A stretch of 64,000 bases of DNA. It comes from Circinella minor (taxonomy: Eukaryota > Mucoromycota > Mucoromycetes > Mucorales > Lichtheimiaceae). Shown here piece by piece: positions 1 through 13,851 of the stretch. The stretch is taken from positions 1-64,000 of the forward strand of contig JAEPRB010000204.1 of NCBI GenBank assembly GCA_016758965.1. Direction: 5' to 3'. Every line of letters begins with the position of its first letter. The stretch's first letter is position 1. Below the pieces are notes generated by a model, which had not been told where the DNA came from, ran no database searches, and saw only the letters and a list, made by a program, of their open reading frames with translations. The translations under genes were made by a program, and so were the position numbers.

Positions 1-3000
1 AACAATTACGTTGTAATATACGATAATATTACTGGTGCTCACTATAAAAATACATAAGCATCTGTTGTAGCTGAATAAATATATCTACTTATAAATCTAA
101 TATAAAAACATCCACACCGGCTACAATAGTGAAGGTTCACAAAGTGACAACATTCATTATAACTTTAAAATTAATTAAAAGGACCGTGCATTTATTATAT
201 AAATTTTTGTATAACATATTCAATAACCCCTAAAGTACACTGAAAAGTTCATTATGGTTTTATTTCTCCCTTTATTATTATGCCTAAAAATTCATTATAT
301 GTATAGTTTGACGCATTCCAAATTAATAGCTAGATATGTTTATCATAATAACTCTAGTGTTTTTTTAATATAACTCTTTAAAGAACATTAATGATTTGGG
401 AATAGTACTAGTAGTAACATTATTAGTTTACAACTTTGTGAACTTAACCTTATTTTATTGAGAACATGATGTAAATCCTCATTGTATTTATTGTTCTTTC
501 AACACCCATCCACCCCTGCCTTAAAAAAAGATCAATCTTATTATATGTTTTAGCCTCTTTGTAAAAAGAGCTCAGTACAACTTTTGACAAATCATGCTTC
601 CTAAGTCGAACCCATATAAACTTTTAAATATTGTGTCACATATACTTTTTCTTTTAAATTAAAAAAAAAATATATTTAACGCTCCTCCCTTTATAAAAAA
701 ATTCCATATATATATATGATATTTTCCTTATATATTAAGTATGTATATATAGTAAATTTCTTGGTATTGACATTATACTATATTTTCTTAAGTATGGGGT
801 GGTTTTTTAATGACGTAGTTGGATAGATTACTGCAATTGTTTGACTCCATTTTTTGTCGGACAAGAATATGTTACATGAAGTGCGCAACTATCTGTGTTC
901 ATCTACATAAGTTGTGTTTTTGATACCCGATGAGTTTTTTCAGGATATCTTTGTAATAATTTAGTGTTCTACTTTACGTTGCAGACGAATAATTTATGCA
1001 CGATTCTTTTATTAATAGACATTTGTCATAAGCAATATAATATATATTGCTGATAAGTGAAATTGTACGTGTTTTATTTCGTCATAAAGATAATCATTTA
1101 AAAAATTACCCTTTTCACTCTTAAATTAAATCTTCTGATACGTTTGCGAAATGACATAATTTTTTTTCCACGTGCAGATCAACACAATTATATACTGATC
1201 TATGTATAAAGCTAATAAAAAGATGATAATAACCATGGGTGTCAAAACAAATCTTCACTACATTTTATGGATGTTTATTCGAAAAAAGAAACATTTATAA
1301 TATTTTTTGTACTTAAAAAAAATAAACATTGTCTGCTGTATTTATATTCTCTGTGCATCATGGAACTTTAATAGCGATTGTGATCTAGTATTTGGTTATT
1401 TTAACAAGAGTAGAAAATAAAAACGGACAAGAAGGTAACTCCTTTGAGACTTTGTTATATTATATTATATATATGTCTTTAGAAACTAAGATAAAATTAC
1501 CCTTTTATGATACAATAATATTTACAACGACGTATTTATACTTTTCTGTTTATGAGTGATGGGTCTTAGTTAGCTAAATGATGTAAATAATTAATATTAG
1601 AGTCGGGTACCTGGTATTCGCCATTACTATTGAAAAGGTTACTATCACTGTTGATCTGAAGTATATTGGGTTTAGCCATAATAGTCTTCTTTTATTCTTT
1701 AATTTAAGTTGACGGGGCGCAGGGCATCGTTTATGCGGTTTTACTCAGTTTCCTTTTTAGGATTGAGTCTGTTCACGTCTATATTTTAAATATGATTATA
1801 ATACAAAGACGATCATGTATCATGTACCTCCTCTTTTTCTTGCGAAATTAGATATATATATTTACAGTTTGTAGTAAGATAATTTACCATCAGAAGAAAC
1901 AAGGAAAGTTATTACATCCAAAATATGGTCTTGAAAAATAGGTTGTGAGGAAAGCAGTTCCACTGATCGACCAGGAAAAGTGTTTAAAAAAGTGAGAAAA
2001 ATTGCTTTTCCCAGAACCTATTGTTTTTATCGGTCAAGATCACAAACATCGGTTTTTTTTTTCACGCAGCTTGTGACAAAAACAAAATAAACAAAAGTGC
2101 TCTAATCTATATAACACAAGCTGTAAACAAATAGCATTGTGTTGCAGCAGAAATATGATAAGTGACATAATTTGTATTAAGGTAGCAGCTATTTTATTTA
2201 TGAAAAGATGTTGTTAGTGTTGAATGGAAAAAAGGGTCCTGAAGTCATATTAAAGATACACATAAAGAAATAAGTCAGAGTAAAGTAATTATCATTGATA
2301 AAAAGAACAACATACTGATGCGTGCCAGATAACCTTAAAAGAAAATTGAAGTATTTATTTATGACGACATCATACTATGATGAATTTTAATTGGAATTAC
2401 TGTACTCTCTTCCTTACCATAGATTAACTAGTCATTTCTTTATCTTATCTTTATTTTTCTCGTAACTTGATATAGAACCTATTATGTATATATATATATA
2501 TATATATTTAAAAATATTTTTCTAATAGTTTCAACCAATAAATAAAAAAAAATGATTATACAGTTCACGAAGATTAACATATTATAGTATGGTAGTCGAT
2601 AGGAATGATGGAATACAAGAAATATAATAAATACGTATATATATATAACTTGAACCGTCAATACTTTATTGCCCAATGATTAGAAAAAACATCATCTACA
2701 TACTTTTTCCTGAGCATGATACATTAGAAATAAATTAGTAAGAGAATTCACGCTAAGGAACATGCCTGAGAGATGTTTTAACAAAGAAACTAATAATCAG
2801 AAATGTAAATATAGCCAATAAATGAACACCATTTATATTATCGTATATTACAATGGTGGTTATGGTTAATGAAGAGGATTGAAACATTATATCCACTAAA
2901 TAGAAATAAAAAGGAAAGTGATAAATAGGGTATATCTTGCCCTCTAGTCCATTCAATTTATAACTCGTCCTTCAAAAACAATGCCTCACTCTGTCTTTTT

Positions 3001-5124
3001 TCATGCACTTTGAACCATAGAATATTGAAGCTAGGCCTTTTTTGAATATTTAAAAGAAAAAAAAAAAGACAAGTAACAAGAAAAAGGATATACAGTAAAT
3101 GGTGCGTATTGCTCTTCATAGGAACGAAAAACAATACATAATTAAAATAAGATGAATTGTTGTGCAAATTATAAAGCAACTTAGCTAAAACTCTCCTTCA
3201 AAATTTAAAGAAAAGTTGTTAGTTCATCATCTTGTTTTATAAATGCATTCATACTAGGTAGATTACATTATGTAATTGGTATTAATTTTTGTTCAAGTAG
3301 TTTTGCTTATATTAATTTTGCTATGTCATATATCTGTGATATTTGATAAAAAAAAAAAAACGAAATTTCATCATACGTAGCAACCGAAAAGAGTTAGTAA
3401 TAGATAACTGCATATACCTAAGAGGAAGAAAGGAAGGGAGGAATAGACTGTTTTTTGTAGATAACTTTTACACAACGTTTATTTTTGTTAGGTTATGTAT
3501 TAATGATCCATTAATTTTTTTTTAATAAGAATTCATTTATATGTTTGAAAAAAACAAAAGACTATAATCGTCAAGACAATATATGCTTTCAAAAAAAAAA
3601 AAAAATTAGGTGAATTATAATTTTTTTCAAACCCCGTGATTTTTGTGTTACTTATACTTTTTGTAATTAATGGTCATTTAGAAGAAGCCTATAATAATGA
3701 TATCTGAAGAAATTCGGTATAAGTAACAATGACGGTAAGAAGAGGGGAGTTAAGATCTGTGTACCTCACTGTGGGTATCTTATACTTACACTCAGTCAAT
3801 TTATTCATGCAAACCACCCCATAGTGGATTTTTGTTTCTAACAACGATAAATTTTTATGACCAATACGTAATTACTGTTGAACAAAAAGTGAAGATCATT
3901 TCTCTTTAAAGAAATTTAGTTTGACATTATTGTTGTTTGTGTTGCTATATATACTATTTTTTTTCTCATATAATTTATATATATATAATAATAATAATAA
4001 TAAACTAATTACTAGAAAGATAGCGATTTAAACTTTTTAAAACTGTGCTAATTATTTCCATTATGCTTGAAAAAAAATATAAAAATAAAAAGTAATAAAA
4101 TATCATTTGCATTAATTTTAGTCTAAATAACTGATTGTTTTAAATATATTACTGCATAGTTATATATACGTATCATATTATTTTTTTTTCCTCTTGACCG
4201 GAAGAAGGTTTATATATATATATATATATATATAATACGGTACAATCTTTCTATTTTTTCTTGCTATGTAATAAGACCTTTTTTTTTTATAATAACACAG
4301 GACTCAATTTTTTTTTTTTTAGCTCTTACCAACTTTTATGGTTGTACATGGTAAAAAAAAAAAGACACAAACGGAGATAATTAGTAAATAAATCCCTGAG
4401 ATGGGTAACCTTGTAATACCAATCTGTTAAAACCAAGTTTTTTTATATACTTATTACCTTTTACGGATAATCAAAAAAAAAAAAGATGTATAAAATGATA
4501 TTATATAAAGTTTATATGTTCATAATATCTGTTTCATTAATCTCAGATACATTATAAATCACCTGAGATATTTATCATACTTCTTCTGCTAGAATGGAGA
4601 GTAAGGGAAAAGAGGATGAGGGAAGGCAAAAAAGCAAAAATAAATAAAGTTTTTTTTTTTCTTTTATGTGTGTTCCCAAACATCCAATTAAAGTATATTA
4701 ACATCTGCTTTTTTGATTTATGACAAATTCAACCATTTTTACATCATTCATTTAATTAATATCATAAAACAGCAAGATACGTATCATTTCCCTATCAAAG
4801 ATTGGGGGAATAAGTAACATATAAGTCACTAATTACTTGGTTGTTTTTTTTTTAACTTATTAAAAACTTGCTTGCTCAGTTTTTGAACAATGAAAGTGCA
4901 AATTTCTGTGATACTTTTTTTTTTTTTACTTCTAAGATTCTTCTTTTCTTTTCACAGTGTTCTTGTAATACTCTTGTGTAAAAAAAAAAAAAAAAAAAAA
5001 AAGTACTTGGTGACAAACTTTTTTTTAATTCTCTTTTTTTTTTATTTTAAATTTCTTTTTCTTTCTCATCTTCACTCCGCGAACCTATTTCTTATAAATC
5101 CTCTTTATTGTTGCGGAATAATAA
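1..5124. other. AT-rich intergenic region, no gene seen
   Basis: Very AT-rich DNA with many homopolymer A/T runs and short TA microsatellites (for example near 2487-2510 and 4210-4235). Open frames in it are short, low in complexity and lysine/phenylalanine/isoleucine-rich, as expected by chance. I found no splice-consistent coding stretch. The last part (about 4980-5124), with a poly-A run and a T/C-rich stretch, lies just before the first methyltransferase start and may hold its promoter. Confidence 0.6.
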
Positions 5125-6527
5125 ATGGCGAGTAGTTTCTTTCTTTTTCGTCTTTTTAAAAGAAAAGGTTCTTCAAGAAAAAGCGAACGAAGTGAACAAA
5201 GTAGACATACATCAAGCAATAATACAAGTTACAGTAAGAATAAAATGAGTAGTGTTTCAACAAGTGGTAGTAGTCAACAAAATAGTGAAGATTTCGCTGC
5301 TTCACAATATCGTTATGATGAACAAGGTCGACGTTACCATAATAGAAGTGATGCTGCTTATATCTTACCTAATGATGATGAAGGTATATATATATATATA
5401 TATATATTATAATTACAATCTATCTATACATTTTTTATTATTTACATGCACTTTTTATTGTATAGAAATCGATCGTCTTCATATGCAACATTGGATTCTA
5501 AAAATTAGTTTCCAAAGTAATTTTGGTTCACCTGTTAAAAAACATTTAGAAGAGGGAATTAATGTTCTTGATGGCGGTTGTGGTAAATAATAATAATATC
5601 AATAATGATACAGTAACTAAGAATAATAGTATCTTTTTTTTTTTGATTCATTACTAACTTTTCATATATAATCTAAATAACAACAACAAAAAAATAATAA
5701 GGTCCAGGAACATGGTCTTTGGAAATGGCAAAAGATTATCCTCAGTCAAAATTCACTGGTATTGACATTTCAGAAGCATTTCCTAGTGAAATCAAACCTT
5801 CGAACTGTCATTTTCAAGTACATAACGTCAACGACCCTTTACCATTTTCACAAAACCATTTCGATTATGTCTTTCAACGTTTATTGGTTGTCGGTATTAA
5901 AGAAGATGATTGGGATAATGTTATCAGTCAATATATGCATGTACTAAAACCAGGTGGTTGGTTAGAATTACTTGAAGCCCTCTTACCAGAATGTGTTAAT
6001 CCAGGTCCTAAATTAGAGCTTTTGATGAATACCCGTAAGTTTCATTTTTTGTATTTGTAGAAAAACAAAAAGATATTATTTATTTATACCCCTCTTTATA
6101 TAGTTGCTGAAATGATTGAGCCAAGAGGTGTCAATCCACGTATTGTACATTCAATCAAAGATAGAATGAAAAAAGCTGGTATAGAAAAGGTACATGTGAA
6201 ATATGTTGAAATACCCGTACATCATGGTGGTAAAATTGGTGAATTATTTTGGTATGTTATTAATCATAGATGAGAGTGAAAAATTTACAAGTTTAAATAA
6301 CATAATAGTTATATTTTTACATCTTATTATTATAATATAGGCAAGATTTTGTTATGGGTATTCGTGATGTAGTCAGACCAGTTATTATCAAAAAACATCC
6401 TGAACTTGAAGAACCTGATGCTTACACAAACTTTATTGAAGAGTGTGGTAAAGAATGTGATGAACTTAAAACTTGTATCAAGTTTTATCGCTTTTGTGGT
6501 CAAAAACCTACAACAATTATAGCATAA
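5125..6527 (+). CDS. SAM-dependent methyltransferase, tandem copy 1 (five exons)
   Basis: Class I S-adenosylmethionine-dependent methyltransferase (Methyltransf_11/25 type) of 347 aa; substrate unknown. Exons 5125-5383, 5466-5582, 5702-6034, 6104-6251 and 6341-6527, all with GT-AG introns, sum to 1044 nt. Motif I (LDGGCGPGTW, about residues 120-129) crosses intron 2. It is followed by the acidic end of strand 2 (GIDIS), the QRLLVVG segment and the post-motif LKPGGWLELLE. The N-terminus starts MASSFFLFRLFKRK and continues into a Ser/Lys-rich low-complexity tail of about 60 residues before the family's conserved RRYHNRSDAAYILPNDDE block. That tail is shared in style with copy 2 but not with copies 3 and 4. 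The start is the first ATG of the exon frame, after a T/C-rich leader. Fungal relatives include LaeA-like proteins, but a regulatory role is only a possibility. Confidence 0.9.
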
Positions 6528-8232
6528 AAGAAGAAAAAATAGAGAGAGAGAGAGAGAGAGAAAGGGAGAGAAGGGGAATATATAACTCTTTCCCCTCCTC
6601 CCACACACACATATATGCAATTTATGATACCTTACACAACTCTTTTCTTTTATTCCTCAGACGCACTGCATTGTATAATAATTATTCTCACCTTATGTAG
6701 ATATAATGAAAAAATAAACAAAATAATGTTTACTATTATGTATTATTATCATTACTATTGTAATATAAAAAAAAAATCCCCCATTTTTATTCCATCAAGG
6801 TCTTCCTATATCTAGTGAAAGAATTAGAAAGGTAAGACAAGGCTGTCATAAACTATACTTTTTTGTTTTTCTCAAATACCCGGGACCACGTGGGAGATCT
6901 AGACCACTTCAAAATTTCAACATATTTGTACAATGTTTTACACAATTGAATTAGGGGGTGGGGAATAAATAAAGGGGGTGTGTGACAAAACTTGCAATTG
7001 GATCGAGCGCAACTCGTAGCAGAAAAAGAAATAGACTTGGCATTATAAATTTTCTCAAGGCAGTATATAAAATCTTGAGTAACCAATATAATTTTTTGAG
7101 CCACCAGTATAATATATAAAAAAAAAAAATAACCCAATACAAAAATAATAAACCCTATATAAAAATCATAAGATCCATATAAAAATCAATAGCTCAATGA
7201 TAAAAAAAAATATTTGTGTTTGAATGATAAGTTTTTTGCTATATTGAAATGGTGAATAATAATATAAAACAATGAATAGTAATGACTACTGCTAATTAAA
7301 GATATAGCAATAGACATGATACAGTAGATTATTTAGCAGGTTTACTATTAATATAAGAGTGTTTAATATACTAAGTCAAGGTCAAGAATAACCATCAAAC
7401 AATAGTTATTTAATATGAGCTTCATACTATTTCTACTAATATATCTCCAATTCTCGAAAAAAAAAAACCATTCAAGACAACTCCGTTTTCCGACAAGCAT
7501 TGTCCTATGTAAAATCAAAGTGGAAACAGTACACAAGTGTAATCAAGTACATACACTATTATATTAGTTCGAGAAATGTTTTTGCAATTGTATTAATACA
7601 CTCAGAAACGCTTCATCGACTTTTGTCACAATTATGCAAAGAGCTTTAATAAGTTATTTCAACAATATGAAGGTGTCTAGCAAGCAACTAGTATCAAGAC
7701 TATATTAAAAGCTAAAAGGGAGACCAATCATGAATAGCTTTAGACAAATCTAGAAGAAAAAAAATTATTAATAGACTCTAATTAAATATATTTATTTCTG
7801 AACAAGAACGCGGAAATATTTATGTTAAGTTATTATTTACTTGTGCAGCATCTATATATATCAATATAAAACCAATGTTCTCATTATTGTCATTTATCTG
7901 TGGTAATGTACTACATATTTTCGTAGTTCCTGTTGTGAACCATATATTATAACAATGATGACATATATCAACATGATGTAGCATATTTTATCTTTATTGA
8001 TCATACATGCCAACTCCATAGTTTTTTATATTTCCGCCAGGTCGGAAAGTCGGAAACTGCCAACACTGATATTTTATCCTTGCCCTCAATCATGACAATT
8101 AAATGTCCCTCACATTACAAACAATATAAAATAGAACAAAGTGGAACTGGATTTGCCAAACTTTTTCAAGGAACATAGTATCATTGATTGGTGTTTGCAT
8201 AACTACTCCAATTTCCACAGGTGTTTTCAAAA
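6528..8232. other. Intergenic region with GA/CA tracts and degenerate 20-bp-scale repeats
   Basis: Starts with a GA dinucleotide run (6541-6560) and a CA run (about 6601-6612) in the probable 3' UTR of the preceding methyltransferase gene. From about 7080 to 7200 there are several imperfect copies of a unit containing 'tataaaaatca' spaced about 20 bp apart. The remainder is AT-rich and shows no coding pattern to me. Confidence 0.5.
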
Positions 8233-9845
8233 ATGAAAAAAAAAAAAAAAATCGATCTTGAAGATTTCAAAAAGTATGTACTGCGTCTCATGAGATGCAG
8301 TTTTCAATTTCGTCGATTTCACGAAAACTGTGAAAAGAATTGATTTTTGGAAGTTTCTTCTGAAGCAAAAGTTTCACTGGAGATCTTAAAAAAGATCAAA
8401 GAGTTACAACATGTAACTATTGAATTCAAAAGATTCATTGGCGAATTAAAAAAATGACAAAAGCATCAAGAAGCCAACGGAGTCGAGTAACCCGATGAAG
8501 TAGAAGAAGTCGAAGAAGTAGAAGAAGCCGAAGGAGATAAGGTGGATAGCGATGATGATGATGATGATATATTGAACATTGATACAAACGAATACTCTAT
8601 CAATCCTGCATTAAGATCTTTATATCAACATGTTTATAAAGCATTTCAAGGTCAAGACGTTAAACCAAGTGATACCCAACCTATATACCATGGAGATACT
8701 ATACAAGATAAAATGTATAAATTTTGTTACGATAATTTCAGTGAATATACAAGTATGACAAAGGTGGAAACGTCATTTTATCACTGTTATTTATCAGGAA
8801 TCGTCAAATGCATCGATATGAACAATAATGCATTAATCAAAGAAATACCCAATGAAAGTGATCAAAAAGCTTTTGATCATAGACCATTGAAGATTGACAA
8901 AGAGGATGTTAAACAACACATTATCAAATTAAAACAAGTATATTTAAAAAAATGAAGTTGATGACTTGAGACTTAAAGTTGTCAAACAAAAGTATGAAAT
9001 AATGACAAAAAGAAGTTTCAAGGATTGTGTCATGAATGTCAAGTTTTTTTAATTTTGGAAATGATGGAAATCATCTTGAATGAAGTGGAATTCAGTGTCT
9101 GCAATTGGAATACCAGCGAGCTTGACTGCCTTGGATACTGGAAGAGTGTTTTTTTTTTATGTTGCTTTTCGTGGAACAAAGTTTGACGGAATGTTAAGAG
9201 CAAGTGCAACTGTGGTGTTAAAAAAAACTGTAACTTTGAAAAAAAAAAATTCGGGCTGTAACTTTATAGCCTGATGTCCATGGTTTTCATTTTACAGCCC
9301 TGGGTGATTTACATCTCCTCCTGCATATCCTCCAAATGAAATGGAATTCGGGGAAACATCCGCGTACGTTTCTGGACGCAAAATCGACATGATTGTGGAA
9401 ACGAAAACTGTCAATATCAAGAACCCCACAAATACCTTTAAACTGATAAATGCGGAATTCAAGAAGACAGATGTTGAAGATGACTTCATCACTAGAACTC
9501 TTAGGGAGAGGCTTTCCTCAAGAAAACATCCTCTCCCATATCTCTAGCTTGAGGCTTCAGTTATCTGCTGCATGACACTCCACTGGCACTCGCCCGGTTT
9601 TTCCAGATGAAATTGTTTTTCTTCTTTGCTCTCTATCAATCTTCTTGTTTTTAAAATTTGATATTTTCTATCAATTTCTTGAAAGCTTCTTGGTGGAGCT
9701 ACAAGAAGCGGATGGAAAGCTCGGTACTTGCTGGATCAACTCGCATAATGGTAGTCTAGGTTATCAACCAGCTTTTGTGTCGGTTACGACCTTTTTACAA
9801 CCGGTCATGGATGTTTACAAGATTGATGGAGAGCATAGAAGATAA
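8233..9845 (+). pseudogene. Decayed protein gene with PD-(D/E)XK-like signature
   Basis: A broken coding region. From the ATG at 8233 one frame stays protein-like to 8955 but is interrupted by TGA (8341-8343), TGA (8455-8457) and TAA (8488-8490). It includes an acidic Glu/Asp stretch near 8500-8570. After 8955 the reading continues in another frame (NEVDDLRLKVVKQKYEIMTK), pointing to an indel in the A-run. A later block opened by ATG 9341 contains KIDMIVE, then AEFKK 22 residues after the Asp; this D...ExK spacing resembles the core of PD-(D/E)XK nucleases. A last open block is 9645-9845. I infer one uncharacterised gene family common among Mucoralean mobile or repeated genes; that family assignment is from general recognition only. 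Blocks could also come from two neighbouring relics. Confidence 0.45.
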
Positions 9846-10602
9846 TATAGACCACTTCCCCCACCTTTTATTCTCCAAAGCGTTAAATATATAAATTGAA
9901 TAAAACAGGTATTGAAATTCTTTTTTTTTCAATAAACCAAAATAATTTATAATGTACTTAAAAAAAAAAGGATATTTTATTGCGTATATCTAGTTATAAA
10001 AATTGTTGTAAATATAATAGATTTTTTTCCATCAATCTGATTAAACAATGGACAACCACGCATACAATAATTTATGATTTTTTTAACAAAAATAGGACAA
10101 AGGGATATCCTTATATACACCATTCACTAAAACATACCTTACTTCTACTCTCCCATAACTTTCTATTTTTACATTTTGTATCAAACTTTTTGTCGCATAA
10201 TAAACAATCTTTTAAAATAAAATAAAAACACCTAATAGTGTGATCATAAATTTGATTATGTATGCAAGAATTATATTTGCACTAAACCAACAAGGTCTAA
10301 TGTATATTCTCCCCTCTTGACAGCATATAACTGAATGTGTAGATGAGAAAAAAAATGAAAAATGAAAATTAATTTGTAATATATTTTTGATATAAAAACA
10401 TACCAAGTAAGCCAAAGTACTATTTCTTTGATATCTTGCCTTTGGGATGGATACAAGTTTTCAATAAAGAGAGCCATTTTGTATATCAACTAAGTTTTAC
10501 CACTATTTACCTTGAGACGAATTTACTTATAATGATAGTCCTGAAGGTAACGCTAAAATCCAATTAAAAGATGTGGGCCCATCAATTAAAAATTAATATG
10601 TC
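9846..10602. other. AT-rich spacer between two relics
   Basis: No coding pattern, terminal inverted repeat or RNA gene recognised. Short open frames here are low-complexity. Confidence 0.5.
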
Positions 10603-11040
10603 ATGGAGAATCTCTCAGATGAATCATCAGAAGACGACAATGATTCACCATTTGACACACCAACGTCAACGGAAGAAATCAAAGTCGATGTACTACCACT
10701 TTCTAATAAGATTTAGGCATCAATCAAAGATAAGTTTGCGCAAGTGGCTAAATTTACTTCTTTGCCACAGAATAAAAGTATGAATACCAAGCAAGCATGG
10801 ATTAAAGTTATGTATATTGTCATAGACAATGGCAGACTACATAAAACATCTGAAGTCTTGAAACTGGTTCGTGATATCAGGCATACACCTTTGTTCCTCT
10901 CTCCTTATTCGTCGTTTTTAAATCCAATAGAAGAGCGTTGGGAAAAAATCAAGTCTAATGTACGTAAAACGTTCCTTACATATAATGAGTTGCTGGCTCA
11001 TAGAACTGAAGAAGCATCCAAAACCATAGGTTACAGGTAA
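10603..11040 (+). pseudogene. Truncated Tc1/mariner (DD34E, DDE_3) transposase relic
   Basis: The frame from ATG 10603 has an internal TAG at 10714-10716 and resumes to a TAA at 11038-11040. The C-terminal half carries the hallmarks of IS630/Tc1-mariner transposases. VIDNGRLHKT has the second catalytic Asp (codon 10825-10827). SPYSSFLNPIEERWEKIKS has the catalytic Glu (codon 10930-10932). They are separated by 34 residues, which is the DD34E spacing of the Tc1 group. The helix-turn-helix region and the first catalytic Asp are missing. After 11040 the C-terminal homology (DYRSWIRLAVRFF) continues in another frame, so there is also a terminal frameshift. I could not see terminal inverted repeats, so element borders are unknown. 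It cannot encode an active enzyme. Confidence 0.75.
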
Positions 11041-12889
11041 GGACTATCGAAGTTGGATTCGCCTCGCTGTAAGATTTTTCCTGATTGTCGAAACATGAAT
11101 AGAATATGAATATAAGAGTAAATATAATAGCTTGCCAAAAATATAACTACACGACCGTTTGACTTTTATATGTATCTTACGATTGTTATATAGAATTTAT
11201 GATTTTATACTGTCGGGGTAAAAAATTATCTTAGTCACTTGGAATTTTATATTTTTCAGATGCAAACCAGACTTGTATTAGTTGTTATTATTATTATGAG
11301 GGCTAAATGGTTCGAAAAAAAAAACGAGGTAATTGTTACCATAGAAACTTTATTTCATTTATTGGTTTCTTGAAAAAAAAAATTGTGAGTTTTTCTCAAA
11401 CTAAATAATAAGCAAACTATAATTGTAATTAGAAATAAGTAGTAGTATGTTCCATTTTAGTGTTGACGAATGACAGATGTAACGCGCTAATCATCATTTT
11501 TTTTTTTTTTCAATTGGGTACTTAAACATAAATGGCTACTCTTCCGTATGGTTTTTTTTTTTTTTTGTAATACAAAATACCAAGACATGAATCACATTTG
11601 TCATACAATAAATCCAATGAGATTGTTCTTTTATGTAATTATAAAAGGAAAGAAAGAACTATTTAAATGTTGTCGCAACTTCAAACTTTTTTTTTTTTGA
11701 AATGTGTAACTATTGTTAATGGTTAAAAGCTCATGGTAACCTAGTAACGTAGTACAAGATAAATCTCTACTAAAATCAACCTTTGGTAAAAAAAAAAAAA
11801 AAAAAAAAAAAAAGTGATTGCTTAGCATTTTTTTTTTTTTCGTCTATTCTATTATGTATTTTTTTGTTATATGTTGGATTGTAATATCTAAATCAAATTC
11901 ACATATAAATTAATTTTGTTGGTTCTTTTTTTCTTATATTATTATAGTCTATTATTTTTAGGGACTAAAATAAAACACCATAGGAAACTATTATAAAAAA
12001 AAAAAAAGCCATATTTAACTTTAAAATAAGAAAAATATTTTTGGTAATGATAGTAAAACACTTTTTTTTTTTAAAACACAGAATTCAAGCATCTTTTCTT
12101 TTGTAAATGTTGCTAATCCCCCATTATATACAATAACCTTTCAACAACTCAATAACAAAAAAAACTTGTTTATTATTATTAACATGTAAGCAATTTTCTT
12201 TCTCCCTCTTTTTTTTTTTTTCTCAATTATTAAAACATGTTACCACGCACTGATGCCCATAAATTTTTTGATCGTCGATCTAAAAAAAAAAAAAAAAAAA
12301 TGTAACAAACAAATGATCAAATGTGTTAAATTATGACATATTTTGTCAGATGATCAAATCATAACTTTTTTGCTCTTTTTTTTTTTTTCTATATCATGAA
12401 AAAAAAAAAAAGAATAATAATAATCTACGTATCATGATCAATTATATGATATATAAATAAATACAAACAAAGAAGATTTTCACACTTCAATGGTTCTATG
12501 TTTCAATAATTCGCTTAAAACTATATCCTAAATGTTTATATATATGATAACTAATCAGCGGACTTGAACTAATATGTTATTTCATGCAAAAAAAAAAAAA
12601 GATCATTCAGTTAAAAAAAGGTTTTACTTTTTGGCAAAAATATATTTTTGCTTACCAGATAATTATCGTACGTTTATTCATGAATAAAATTTACAAATGT
12701 TGTTGAATTATATAGAATTATACTATTTTTTTTTAAGACAAACTCAGTTAAAAAAAAGAACAGACTTTTTTTTTTGTTAATTGCCCTTCTTTTATAAAAA
12801 AAACCTGTTTATTTCTTACAAGAGACAATGAAACTAATTTAGTAATAAACATTCTATATTTTTTGTCATGTGTTCTAAATCATGTCGAT

Positions 12890-12922
<33 letters not shown>

Positions 12923-13851
12923 GTTGTATTCTTCCTCAATGATTGTCATAGTCTATGACCCATGTTATCATTATTTTTGATATAAATAAAAGATATATAT
13001 AAAGTATTATAAAAAATACCAATCACAATCTGAGAACAACGGTATATATTTATACACATGAAAACATAATTAAAAAGTTGATCAAATAAAATGAGTTACA
13101 CCATCAAAAAAACATCCCATAAAAAAAAACTTTTAGTAATAAGAATGATAAAATGTTGTTGTTTTTTTTTGAAAAAAAAAAAAAAAGTCCAATATTAAAG
13201 TAAAATATTTTTATTATTCCTTAAAGCCTCCTTTTTTTTTTTTTTTTTTTTGTAAAGATTTGAATGACCAGAGAGTACTGATTATCGTGCTTACGTATAA
13301 TACAACAAATAGTATAATATTTACTTATTTGTACGTACATGCTTCTTGTGTGTACTTTTTTTTCTTCAAATCAACAAAATAAAGTAGATTGTACTACATT
13401 TTATTAAGATACGTAATTAGAAAATTAATATTATTGTAGTTTCTAATGGGAATATTATTATCATCTGTTAGTAACAAGTATATAAATTCTATAATTTACC
13501 ATGGTTATAAATGAATTATATAAAAACAAAAATATAAAAGATCATAATAAAATATCGTATGTCTAAATGTATACGTCAATACTATTAAAGTAAAATCTAA
13601 TGACTAGCAGGTTACCTTAAATATTGACACGGGTATTTGTTTTATTATAGAAAAAAAAGGAGGAGTAACCCAATGTAGTGGTTTTGGTACACAGAACCGA
13701 CAAGCTGTACAACATATAACCCGTCCAATCTAATAACTTTTACTTTTTGGACGATGAAAAAAAAAAAAAAAAAAAAGAATTGGGAGATCACCTATACACA
13801 CACGTCCCTCCTTTTTGTTTCATATATTTTATTCATCTAAAAAAAAAAATA
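11041..13851. other. AT-rich intergenic region rich in poly-A/poly-T runs
   Basis: Apart from the frameshifted end of the transposase relic (to about 11090), this is AT-rich DNA with unusually many mononucleotide runs, including an A-run of about 30 at 12891-12920 and several T-runs. No gene or RNA recognised. The last 100 bp form the upstream region of the next methyltransferase gene; an ATG at 13753 is followed at once by an A-run and is not its likely start. Confidence 0.55.

Noticed and set aside
4890..5135. 81-aa open frame upstream of methyltransferase copy 1
   Set aside because: Contains a long poly-Lys from an A-run and Phe runs from T-runs; overlaps the real start in another frame.
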